A DNA stretch of 64,000 nt, from the NCBI RefSeq assembly GCF_030053155.1, contig NZ_CP125640.1, positions 4,252,001 to 4,316,000 of the forward strand, read 5' to 3'. The position numbers and the translations under genes are program-made. Within the stretch, counting starts at the first letter, position 1, and each line of letters begins with the position of its first letter. Shown here in pieces: positions 8,050 through 15,149 of the stretch. The notes under the pieces were generated by a model, which was not told the DNA's origin, made no database searches, and saw only the letters and a program-made list of their open reading frames with translations. This stretch comes from Rhizobium sp. BT03 (lineage in GTDB: Bacteria > Pseudomonadota > Alphaproteobacteria > Rhizobiales > Rhizobiaceae).

Positions 8050-8967
8050 TCAGAGGGTGAGGGTCCAGTTTTGGCCGTTGGCCTCCGGACCGAACATTTT
8101 ATGTCTCTCCTCGGAGACAAGGCGGAAGCCTGATTTGACGTAGATGGCGCGGGCAGTCTCCAGCATGTCGTTGGTCCAGAGCTGGAGTTCGCTGTAGCCT
8201 TTCTGCTTGCAGAAGCGGATGCATTCGTCGACCAGCAGCTTGCCGAGCCCGAGCCCGCGGGCTGATTTGTCGACATAGAGCAGCCGCAGCTTGGCGATGC
8301 CGTCGCCGCCATTGGTGACGAGGACAGAGCCGACATTGACGCCGCCGCGTTCGGCGATCCAGCAGTATTCCTTTTCGGGATCGAAATTGGCCAGGAATTT
8401 GCCGGCGACTTCGGCGACCAACGCCTCGAAACGCAAGTCCCAGCCATATTCCTCGGCATAGAAGCGGCCCTGGCTCTGCACGATCCAGCCGATATCGCCG
8501 GCGCGGTGGGCGCGAATGACGGCGGGTGCGGGCTTCGCCGCCGGGTCGAGCAGGGCGCGGATCGTGTCCATGGCCGCAACGACGGCTTGCGGCTCACCGA
8601 TCGCCAGCTTGTCGAAGCGGGCGGCGATCTGCGCGTTGGCGCGCCGGCCGAGTTCCTCGAACTCTCCGCATCCCCGATCGGTGACATTGATGATCTGGCT
8701 GCGCAGATCGGCCGGATCGGGGCTGGTCTCGATCAGGCCTTCCGCGCGAAAGCGCTTGAGGATGCGGCTGAGATAGGCCGGGTCGAGATGCAGGTCGCGG
8801 ACAAGGGCTGCGGCGCTGACGCCGTCATGCGAGCCGATCTCGAAGAGAATGCGGGCATCCGTCAGCGTGAAAGGCGAGTCGAGATAGGCCTTGTTCAGCA
8901 GGCCGAGAAAATTCGTGTAGAAGCGGTTGAAATCGCGGGCGGTTTCGATGAGGGCGGTATCGGACAT
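8050..8967 (-). CDS. MarR regulator - GNAT acetyltransferase fusion
   Basis: The 305-residue protein joins two domains. Residues about 1-145 form a MarR winged helix (FTLTDARILFEIG, GVSAAALVRDLHLDPAYLSR, then ILKRFRAEGLIE). Residues about 150-305 form a GNAT domain, with the acetyl-CoA motif region LLYVDKSARGLGLGKLLVDE and the final LWTNDMLETARAIYVKSGFR. Such bifunctional MarR-GNAT proteins are known in rhizobia, but their substrates are mostly unknown. Its own upstream region has a long palindrome and a second palindrome over the ribosome-binding site, suggesting autoregulation. It could acetylate a small toxic ligand that it also senses; that is speculation. Confidence 0.88.
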   Translation of the reverse strand: MSDTALIETARDFNRFYTNFLGLLNKAYLDSPFTLTDARILFEIGSHDGVSAAALVRDLHLDPAYLSRILKRFRAEGLIETSPDPADLRSQIINVTDRGCGEFEELGRRANAQIAARFDKLAIGEPQAVVAAMDTIRALLDPAAKPAPAVIRAHRAGDIGWIVQSQGRFYAEEYGWDLRFEALVAEVAGKFLANFDPEKEYCWIAERGGVNVGSVLVTNGGDGIAKLRLLYVDKSARGLGLGKLLVDECIRFCKQKGYSELQLWTNDMLETARAIYVKSGFRLVSEERHKMFGPEANGQNWTLTL

Positions 8968-8970
8968 GGT

Positions 8971-8988
8971 GATCTCCAGGTGGAGATC
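8971..8988. promoter_or_regulatory. Palindrome over the ribosome-binding site of the MarR-GNAT gene
   Basis: Perfect eight-base arms GATCTCCA / TGGAGATC around GG begin four bases from the start codon. The GGAGA Shine-Dalgarno lies within one arm, so the mRNA could form a hairpin hiding it, or the DNA could be a protein-binding site. Confidence 0.5.
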
Positions 8989-9032
8989 TGGCCAGACGTG
9001 AGAAGGCTCGCTCCTCGCTCGGCGTCATTCTC

Positions 9033-9095
9033 GGCCTTGTGCCGAGGATCTGCTGCCCTATCGAACGGAGGCAGATGCTCGGGACAAGCCCGAGC
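9033..9095. repeat. Two small hairpins of rhizobial repeat type
   Basis: CTCGGCCTTGTGCCGAG and, at 9077-9095, GCTCGGG-ACAAG-CCCGAGC resemble the CCTCGGG/CCCGAGG module seen near 56211-56363. They lie in the leader region upstream of the MarR-GNAT gene. Confidence 0.5.
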
Positions 9096-9165
9096 ACGAC
9101 GGAAGAGGGTTGGCGACTGTCCGCACAGGTTGACTAAAATCTCCTGATGGAAACTTTTGTCATGT

Positions 9166-9190
9166 ATTTAGTTGACTGAGTCAACTAAAT
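9166..9190. promoter_or_regulatory. 25-base perfect dyad, likely MarR-family operator
   Basis: Twelve-base perfect arms ATTTAGTTGACT / AGTCAACTAAAT surround a single G. The core TTGACT-n-AGTCAA is the form of a MarR-family operator. A half site GTTGACTAAA lies at 9129-9138. The site is about 200 bases upstream of the MarR-GNAT gene and just past the codirectional racemase gene's stop, so it most likely controls the MarR-GNAT promoter. Confidence 0.7.
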
Positions 9191-9201
9191 TGTAGCTGCC
9201 A

Positions 9202-9921
9202 TTACGCTGCCTCTTCCGTTTCCGTTTCCTCCGCGCCAAGCGCGAACCCGACGGCCGCGCGGGCATGGATCGTGGTCGTGTCGAAGCCCGGCAATGGCAG
9301 GCGGTTGGGATCGAGGATCAGGCAGATCTCGGTGCAGCCGAGGATGATGCTGTCGGCGCCGTTATCCATGGCGCGGTCGATGATGTCGATCAGCTTTTCG
9401 CGCGAGCTGTCGTGCACCCTGCCGGCGCAGAGTTCGTTGAAGATGATGTCGTGCACGGTGGTGCGGTCGGCGGCGTCGGGCACCATGATATCGAGGCCGA
9501 GGCTCTTCATGCGGTCGGCGTAGAAGCCGTGCTCCATCGTGTAGCGGGTGGCAAGCAGGAGCGGGCGTTTGCGGCCGGCGGCATGCAGCGATTTCGCCGT
9601 CTCGTCGATGATATGGATCAGCGGCACGGACACCTTGGCCGCAACCTCGTCGGCTATCAGATGCATGGTGTTGGTGCAGATCAGAATGCAGCCGGCGCCT
9701 GCCGCCTCAAGGCGTTCCGCCACCTCGCCGAGACGGCGGGCCGCTCCAGCCCAGTCGCCGGCCTTCTGAAGAGCGACGATCTCCTCGAAATTGACCGAAT
9801 GCAGGATGAGTTCGGCCGAGGCAAGGCCGCCTTTGCGGGCGCGCACCATCTCGTTGACCAGCCGGTAATAAACCGCCGAACTTTCGAAACTCATGCCACC
9901 GATCAGGCCGATCGTTTCCAT
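9202..9921 (-). CDS. Aspartate/glutamate racemase family protein
   Basis: The 239-residue protein is a PLP-independent Asp/Glu racemase-fold enzyme: N-terminal IGLIGGMSFESSAVYY, the first catalytic cysteine in CILICTNTMHLIAD (about residue 84) and the second in SIILGCTEICLI (about residue 195). The start at 9921 was picked because the family begins METIGLIGGM and a GGGAG lies upstream; the 27-residue extension to 10002 looks like spacer. It probably racemises an acidic amino acid or a related substrate in the cytoplasm. It is divergent from an Lrp/AsnC regulator, which likely controls it. It is not the cell-wall glutamate racemase MurI. Confidence 0.87.
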   Translation of the reverse strand: METIGLIGGMSFESSAVYYRLVNEMVRARKGGLASAELILHSVNFEEIVALQKAGDWAGAARRLGEVAERLEAAGAGCILICTNTMHLIADEVAAKVSVPLIHIIDETAKSLHAAGRKRPLLLATRYTMEHGFYADRMKSLGLDIMVPDAADRTTVHDIIFNELCAGRVHDSSREKLIDIIDRAMDNGADSIILGCTEICLILDPNRLPLPGFDTTTIHARAAVGFALGAEETETEEAA

Positions 9922-10024
9922 CTCTTCATGCTCCCATGCTTTGAACTTTCGAAAATGATGCCGCAATGAGGGCGCGGGGTGTTTGCGTTGTTTGTCCTCC
10001 ATGGCGAATGTATGCTATGAATTT

Positions 10025-10057
10025 GCGCCATTTCGTTAAATTGCGCAAAATTGGCGC
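10025..10057. promoter_or_regulatory. Nested inverted repeats between racemase and Lrp-type gene
   Basis: GCGCCA (10025-10030) and TGGCGC (10052-10057) are inverted arms, and TTGCGCAA (10041-10048) is a palindrome between them. Lrp/AsnC proteins bind such AT-flanked dyads, so this is a candidate operator for the divergent pair. Confidence 0.45.
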
Positions 10058-10077
10058 GCAGGGTTCGATTTACACAC

Positions 10078-10542
10078 ATGCTGGATGACCGCGATAGACG
10101 CATACTCGACATTCTGCAGAGGGATGCAGGCATATCCGTGACCGATCTGGCCGAGCGCGTGGCACTGTCGGTCTCGGCCTGTTCGCGGCGCATCCAGCGG
10201 CTGGAGGAAAGCGGCCATATCCTTCGGCGCATCATCGTGCTCGACCGCGAGCGGATGGGCGTGCCGACGACGGTCTTTGCGCTCGTCAAGACGGCTCACC
10301 ATTCCGACGAGTGGACGGAAACCTTCCGCAGGATCATCGGCGACATCCCGGAGATCGTCGAGGCGCACCGGCTAACCGGCAATCACGATTATATCCTGAA
10401 GATCGTGCTGCCGCGCGTCGAGCATTACGACGTGATCTATAAGCAGATCGTGCGCAAGCTGGAACTCTTCGACGTCTCGGCGTCGATCTCGATGGAAGAA
10501 TTGAAACATGGATTAGGGATACCCGTGGGTTATGCCCGGTGA
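10078..10542 (+). CDS. Lrp/AsnC-family transcriptional regulator
   Basis: The 154-residue protein has the standard layout: an HTH at about residues 1-50 (MLDDRDRRILDILQRDAGIS, then VTDLAERVALSVSACSRRIQ) and a C-terminal RAM ligand-binding domain (VEAHRLTGNHDYILKIVLPR at about 95-115). The ATG at 10078 gives the typical length; an in-frame TTG at 10051 would add nine residues. It is divergent from the aspartate/glutamate racemase and probably activates or represses it in response to an amino acid. Not the global Lrp with certainty. Confidence 0.86.
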   Translation: MLDDRDRRILDILQRDAGISVTDLAERVALSVSACSRRIQRLEESGHILRRIIVLDRERMGVPTTVFALVKTAHHSDEWTETFRRIIGDIPEIVEAHRLTGNHDYILKIVLPRVEHYDVIYKQIVRKLELFDVSASISMEELKHGLGIPVGYAR

Positions 10543-10693
10543 TCTGTCGCCTGGAGCAGGAGCCGTTAATCCTCCGCGCCATGGTTAGCGATTAATTTGT
10601 CCCGATACGGAACGATTGTCGACATATTGCGTTCACCTTTGGTTCAAGAGGGGGAAGATGTATCCTCCTCCTGAGGAGTAGAGGAGGACAGTC

Positions 10694-11194
10694 ATGAGAA
10701 AGCTAACCGTCGCTGCGTTATGCTTGATCGTGGGGATTCCCGGCGTTACCCCGGCCCAGCCGTTTCCGGCTATCAACCCACCCAGGATCGAAGCTCAGCA
10801 GCAGATAGAGCAGGTGCAATGGCGTGGCCATGGCGGCCATTATCGAGGCGGGTATTATAGGGGGCATCACCATAATGGATCGGGCTGGGGCTGGGCCTTG
10901 GGTGGTCTGGCCGTCGGGACGATCATCGGCGGCGCATTGGCCCAGCCTTATTATGGCTCGCCATACGGCTATTACGGTCGGCCTTACGGTTATTACGGTC
11001 GGCCCTATGGCTACTATGGTGCGCCCTACCGCTATTATGGCCGGCCCTATCGCGCCTATGCATCGTCAGCCTATTATGGAGGCGGCGGAGGCCACGAGGC
11101 TTGGTGCTATGCGCGCTACCGTTCGTACAGGGCTTATGACAATACCTTCCAGCCCTATCACGGACCGCGCCGCCAGTGCATTGGTCCCTATTGA
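10694..11194 (+). CDS. BA14K-family exported Gly/Tyr-rich protein
   Basis: The 166-residue protein has a signal peptide (MRKLTVAALCLIVGIPGVTP), a His-rich linker, a hydrophobic glycine-rich segment (GWGWALGGLAVGTIIGGALA) and a run of GYYGRPYGYYGRPY-type repeats. It ends with the BA14K signature HEAWCYARYRSYRAYDNTF and a terminal RRQCIGPY. BA14K proteins are envelope-associated proteins of Rhizobiales first seen as a Brucella immunogen; their biochemical role is unclear. The tyrosine-rich region is built of short DNA repeats (near 10960-11050). AGGAGTAGAGGAGG upstream gives a good ribosome-binding site. Confidence 0.85.
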   Translation: MRKLTVAALCLIVGIPGVTPAQPFPAINPPRIEAQQQIEQVQWRGHGGHYRGGYYRGHHHNGSGWGWALGGLAVGTIIGGALAQPYYGSPYGYYGRPYGYYGRPYGYYGAPYRYYGRPYRAYASSAYYGGGGGHEAWCYARYRSYRAYDNTFQPYHGPRRQCIGPY

Positions 11195-11443
11195 GCGGCA
11201 GGTTACGCAACTGCGCTGTGAACTGGTTCCAGGCTGCACCTCAACCGAGGCTCGGCGTGGGCAGCTATAACTCTGTCTGATCTCCGCTCCATAAGCTTCG
11301 CGTGATTCGATTATCTCAAGCCAATAATCCTGAGTGCCCCCCGACTGCCGTCGGCGCAGGGCAGGCATGCCGAAACGGCGCTTGCAAGCTTCGCGGCGAA
11401 GGCCACATTGGCTTTCAGCGAAATGGCGCAAAAGGGGCAGTTC
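11195..11443. other. Intergenic spacer without recognised features
   Basis: About 250 bases between the BA14K gene and the NADH dehydrogenase gene. No gene, palindrome or known repeat stands out. It presumably carries the promoter of the dehydrogenase gene. Confidence 0.4.
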
Positions 11444-12709
11444 ATGGGCGATCATCATATCGTCGTTGTCGGCGGCGGTTTCGGCGGGCTGCAGCTCGTC
11501 AACGGGCTGAAGGGGGCGGGTGTGAAGGTCACGCTCGTCGACCGGCGCAATCATCATCTCTTCCAGCCGCTGCTCTATCAGGTGGCGACCACCATCCTCT
11601 CCACCTCGGAGATCGCCTGGCCGATCCGCCGCCTCTATGCCGACCGGCCCGATGTGACGGTGCTGCTCGGCGAGGTCACCGGTGTCGACAGCGGCGCCAA
11701 GACGGTGTCGCTGCGCAACGGCATGACTCTGGGTTACGATACGCTGGTGCTGGCGACCGGGGCGACCCACGCCTATTTCGGCCGTGACGAATGGGAGCCG
11801 GTGGCGCCCGGCCTGAAGACGCTGGAGGATGCGACGACGATCCGCCGGCGCGTGCTGCTCGCCTTCGAGAAGGCGGAGATGGAGAGCGATCCCGCCGTGC
11901 GTGACGCGCTGCTGACCTTCACCATCGTCGGTGCCGGGCCGACCGGCGTCGAGCTTGCCGGCATCATCGCCGAGCTCGCGCATTTCACCCTGCCGAAGGA
12001 GTTCCGCAACATCGATACGCGCAAGACCCGCGTCGTGCTGGTCGAGGCCGGTTCGCGGGTGCTGCCCACCTTTGCGGAGGAGCTTTCGGCCTATGCTCAG
12101 AGGGCGCTGGAGAAACTCGGGGTCGAGATCCATCTCGGCAGGCCGGTGACAGACTGCAATGCGGACGGGGTGAAGATCGGCGAGACCTTCGTCGCCAGCC
12201 AGACGATCGTCTGGGCGGCCGGCGTCACCGCTTCGCCGGCGGCGCGCTGGCTTGATGTGCCGGCCGATAGGGCAGGGCGCGTCGTCGTCGAAAAGGATCT
12301 GAGCGCGCCCGGCCTGCCCGACGTCTTCGTCATCGGCGACACCGCATCGGTCATGCGCGAGGACGGCAAGCCGGTGCCGGGCATCGCGCCGGCGGCCAAG
12401 CAGCAGGGCGGCTACGTCGCCAAGGTCATCCGCGCCCGCCTGTCCGGCAAGCCCGCGCCGGCACCCTTCCGCTACCGGCATCAGGGCAGCCTGGCGACGA
12501 TCGGCCAGAGTGCGGCGATCATCGATTTCGGCCGGATCAAGCTGAAGGGTTGGATCGCCTGGTGGATCTGGGGCCTTGCCCATATCTACTTCCTGATCGG
12601 CACCCGTTCCCGCTTCTCCGTCGCCTGGAGTTGGCTGTGGATCTATCTCAGCGGCCAGCACAGCGCCCGGCTGATCACGCAGAGGGAGACGATGCGGGAG
12701 GAGGGGTAG
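11444..12709 (+). CDS. ndh: Type II NADH:quinone oxidoreductase (NDH-2)
   Basis: The 421-residue flavoprotein has the N-terminal FAD Rossmann motif HIVVVGGGFGGLQLV, the NFH-type motif RRNHHLFQPLLYQVAT, the second dinucleotide motif TIVGAGPTGVELAG (NADH site, about residue 163) and the FAD-binding DVFVIGDTASV (about 294). It ends with the C-terminal membrane-associated segment. NDH-2 oxidises NADH and reduces ubiquinone at the inner membrane without pumping protons. The start at 11444 is chosen because the family begins just before HHIVVVGGG and a GGGG-rich site precedes it; an ATG at 11408 would add 12 residues. It stands alone. Confidence 0.88.
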   Translation: MGDHHIVVVGGGFGGLQLVNGLKGAGVKVTLVDRRNHHLFQPLLYQVATTILSTSEIAWPIRRLYADRPDVTVLLGEVTGVDSGAKTVSLRNGMTLGYDTLVLATGATHAYFGRDEWEPVAPGLKTLEDATTIRRRVLLAFEKAEMESDPAVRDALLTFTIVGAGPTGVELAGIIAELAHFTLPKEFRNIDTRKTRVVLVEAGSRVLPTFAEELSAYAQRALEKLGVEIHLGRPVTDCNADGVKIGETFVASQTIVWAAGVTASPAARWLDVPADRAGRVVVEKDLSAPGLPDVFVIGDTASVMREDGKPVPGIAPAAKQQGGYVAKVIRARLSGKPAPAPFRYRHQGSLATIGQSAAIIDFGRIKLKGWIAWWIWGLAHIYFLIGTRSRFSVAWSWLWIYLSGQHSARLITQRETMREEG

Positions 12710-13080
12710 GCGTTCTGTGCCGTCTCTCCGGCCTCATCCTGAGGTGCCCCGAAGGGGCCTCGAAGGACGAGGCCGGTCACCGACGCTTCACCGAGGGATA
12801 TAAGCATGCAGCCACCCGCCCTCGTGGTTCGAGACGGCCCTGCTGGCCTCCTCACAATGAGGGCTGATCGTTGTGCCCTGGGGCGCACACGCCGACGGCC
12901 GGAGTCGCAAAGCAATAGTACCCAAGCTTGACACATCTCCCCACACCGCCTTAGCATCCCGCCCGCGTCTCCTCACCACCCGGGGATGCCGCATCCAGCC
13001 GTAACAACGGACAGAGGTTCCAATGCGCCGAGTCACTTCTCACGAAAATCACATCCGAATTTCTGAGAAGTTGGTGGTTC
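12710..13080. other. 371-base intergenic region holding a BIME-like repeat
   Basis: The region has no gene. Its first part is a palindromic repeat (12728-12867, listed separately). The rest, 12868-13080, carries another short inverted motif and presumably the promoter of the GTPase gene that starts at 13081. Confidence 0.5.
12728..12867. repeat. REP/BIME-like palindromic repeat pair
   Basis: The left arm holds GCCTCATCCTGAGGTG, GGGGCCTCGAAGGACGAGG; the right arm holds the inverted counterpart CCCTCGTGGTTCGAGACGG with CAATGAGGG. The same family occurs at 15026-16698 (split by an IS), 47297-47470 and 63720-63765. Confidence 0.75.
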
Positions 13081-15036
13081 ATGCGCACTTTGAATCTGGG
13101 CATCCTCGCCCATGTGGATGCAGGCAAGACTAGCCTTACCGAAAGGCTGCTTTTTAATGCCGGCGTCATCGACAAGCCCGGCAGCGTCGATAGCGGCGAT
13201 ACACAGACGGATACGCTCGAACTCGAACGGCAGCGCGGCATCACGATCAGGGCCGCGGTGGTGTCGTTTACGGTCGGCGACAGGACCGTCAATCTGATCG
13301 ACACACCCGGCCATCCGGATTTCATCGCCGAAGTCGAGCGGGTGCTCGGGTTGCTGGATGCGGCGGTCGTCGTCGTTTCGGCGGTCGAGGGCGTGCAGGC
13401 GCAGACGCGCGTGCTGGCGCGGGCGCTGCGGCGGCTCGGCGTTCCCTTCGTCTTCTTCGTCAACAAGGTCGATCGCCTCGGCGCGCGGTATGGGGAGGTG
13501 ATGGAGGCGCTTGCCGCGCAGCTCGCCGTCCGGCCGATCGCCATGTCTTCGGTCATCGATGCCGGCGGCAAGCTTGCCCGGGTGGAGGCGCTGGATCCGG
13601 GAACCGAGCCGCTTTTTTCGGCGCTCTGCGAGGCGCTCGGGGAAAACGACGAGGCGCTGCTCGACGACTATGTGCTCGCCCCGGAACGCCTGACGCGGGA
13701 AAGGCTCAGCCGCGCTCTGGCCGATCAGGCGGCGCGCGGCCTGGTGCATCCCGTCTTCGCCGGCGCGGCCATGACCGGCGCCGGCGTGCCTGCGCTCGCC
13801 TCGGCCATTGCGGCGATCTTGCCCGAGCGGCACCCCGATCCGGACGGACCGCTCGCCGGCAAGATCTTCAAGATCGAGCGCGGCTGGGGCGGCGAGAAGC
13901 TGTGTTATCTGTATCTGACATCTGGCACGGTGCGGCTGCGGCAATATCTCGATCTGCCGAAAGGCCCGGAAAGAGTAACCGCAATCCAGCTCTTCGGGAG
14001 CGGGCGCAGTCATGCCGCCGAGAGCTTTGGCGCCGGGCAGATCGCGCGCGTCAGCGGACTTGCCGGCGCCCGGATCGGCGATGCGGTGGGCGGCGATCCG
14101 GGTGCGGCCGGAAGGGCTCACTTCGCGCCGCCGACGCTCGAAACCCGCGTCCTCGCGCGGCGGCCTTCGGACAAGACGGCGCTGTGGCTGGCGTTGAGTC
14201 AGATGGCCGAACAGGATCCCCTGATCAACCTGCACCGGAACGAAGAGACCGACGAGGTCTTCGTCTCGCTCTATGGCGAGGTGCAGAAGGAGGTGATTCA
14301 AGCGACGCTGCTGACGGATTTCGGCCTCGATGCGAGCTTCGAGGAAAGCACGGTCATCCTGGCCGAGAGGCCGGCGGCAATCGGAACCGGCCTGCAGATC
14401 CTCTTCAGGGAGCCCAATCCGTTTCTCGCCACCGTCGGCCTGCGGGTCAAACCGCGTCCTGCCGGGACGGGCAACAGCTTTGCGCTCGAAGTGGATGTCG
14501 GCCAGATGCCGGTCGCCTTCTACCGAGCGGTCGAGGAAACCGTGTTCGAAACGCTGAAGCAGGGCGTCTTCGGCTGGCAGGTCATCGATTGCCATGTGGC
14601 GATGACGGCGGCGCGCCATAGTTCACCGGCCAGCACCGCCGCCGATTTCCGGCAGCTGACCCCCTGGGTGCTGGCATCGGCGCTCTCGGCCGCGCAAACG
14701 GTCGTCTGCGAGCCTTTCGACCGCTTTCACCTCGAAGCGCCTGTCGAGAGGCTGAGCAGCGTGCTGACTCTGCTGGCGAAGTCCGCTGCGGCGACGTCGC
14801 ATTCCGTGATCGCCGATGGCGTGGCGCGGCTCGAAGGCACTCTCGCGTCTCAGATGGTTCAAAGCGTCCAGCAGCAATTGCCGGGGCTGACGAGCGGGGC
14901 AGGGACGATGGAAACGGCTTTCGATCACTATGCCCCGATATCGGGGCCACCGCGCCGGCGGCCGCGTTCGGGGCCTGATCCGTTCAACCCGGTGGAATAT
15001 TTGTTGCGGCTGCAGTCCACGAGAGCCTCATGCTGA
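13081..15036 (+). CDS. Tet(M)/Otr(A)-like ribosome-protection GTPase
   Basis: The 651-residue translational GTPase has G1 AHVDAGKTSLTERLL (about residue 10), the switch-I RQRGITIRAAVVSF, G3 DTPGHPDFIAE and G4 FVNKVDR, and the length and domain order of the Tet ribosomal-protection proteins (EF-G-like domains II-V; ends EYLLRL). Such proteins release tetracycline from the ribosome. Chromosomal actinobacterial and alphaproteobacterial homologues may instead act on natural antibiotics or as back-up elongation factors, so resistance is inferred, not shown. The stop codon and the last few residues (RASC) lie in the left arm of a REP repeat, which suggests the repeat reset the C-terminus. Confidence 0.82.
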   Translation: MRTLNLGILAHVDAGKTSLTERLLFNAGVIDKPGSVDSGDTQTDTLELERQRGITIRAAVVSFTVGDRTVNLIDTPGHPDFIAEVERVLGLLDAAVVVVSAVEGVQAQTRVLARALRRLGVPFVFFVNKVDRLGARYGEVMEALAAQLAVRPIAMSSVIDAGGKLARVEALDPGTEPLFSALCEALGENDEALLDDYVLAPERLTRERLSRALADQAARGLVHPVFAGAAMTGAGVPALASAIAAILPERHPDPDGPLAGKIFKIERGWGGEKLCYLYLTSGTVRLRQYLDLPKGPERVTAIQLFGSGRSHAAESFGAGQIARVSGLAGARIGDAVGGDPGAAGRAHFAPPTLETRVLARRPSDKTALWLALSQMAEQDPLINLHRNEETDEVFVSLYGEVQKEVIQATLLTDFGLDASFEESTVILAERPAAIGTGLQILFREPNPFLATVGLRVKPRPAGTGNSFALEVDVGQMPVAFYRAVEETVFETLKQGVFGWQVIDCHVAMTAARHSSPASTAADFRQLTPWVLASALSAAQTVVCEPFDRFHLEAPVERLSSVLTLLAKSAAATSHSVIADGVARLEGTLASQMVQSVQQQLPGLTSGAGTMETAFDHYAPISGPPRRRPRSGPDPFNPVEYLLRLQSTRASC

Positions 15037-15149
15037 GGTGCGCAGGCCGAAGGCCGGAGCCTCGAAGCACGGGGCGGGCGCTCTGAAGTGGCGGCAGAAG
15101 CGGCGTTGGCGGATGATGCTTCGAGGCGATCCTTTGGATCGCACCTCAG
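15026..15149. repeat. REP-like repeat, left part, interrupted by an IS
   Basis: The left arm CCTCATGCTGAGGTGCG (15026-15042) and its complement CGCACCTCAG (15140-15149) plus CATGAGG (16692-16698) form one 17-base-arm inverted repeat. The inner part has TCGAAGCA / TGCTTCGA arms. The IS sits exactly in the second arm. Confidence 0.85.
15145..15149. other. Target-site duplication CTCAG, left copy
   Basis: CTCAG immediately precedes the IS left end and recurs at 16687-16691 immediately after the right end. Removing the IS plus one copy restores an unbroken palindromic repeat. Confidence 0.85.

Noticed and set aside
11066..12661. 531-residue frame antisense to the NADH dehydrogenase gene
   Set aside because: Same shadow pattern, running through the end of the BA14K gene without a plausible start.
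13033..14619. 528-residue frame antisense to the ribosome-protection GTPase
   Set aside because: Arg/His/Asp-rich composition typical of GC-rich shadows; no motifs.
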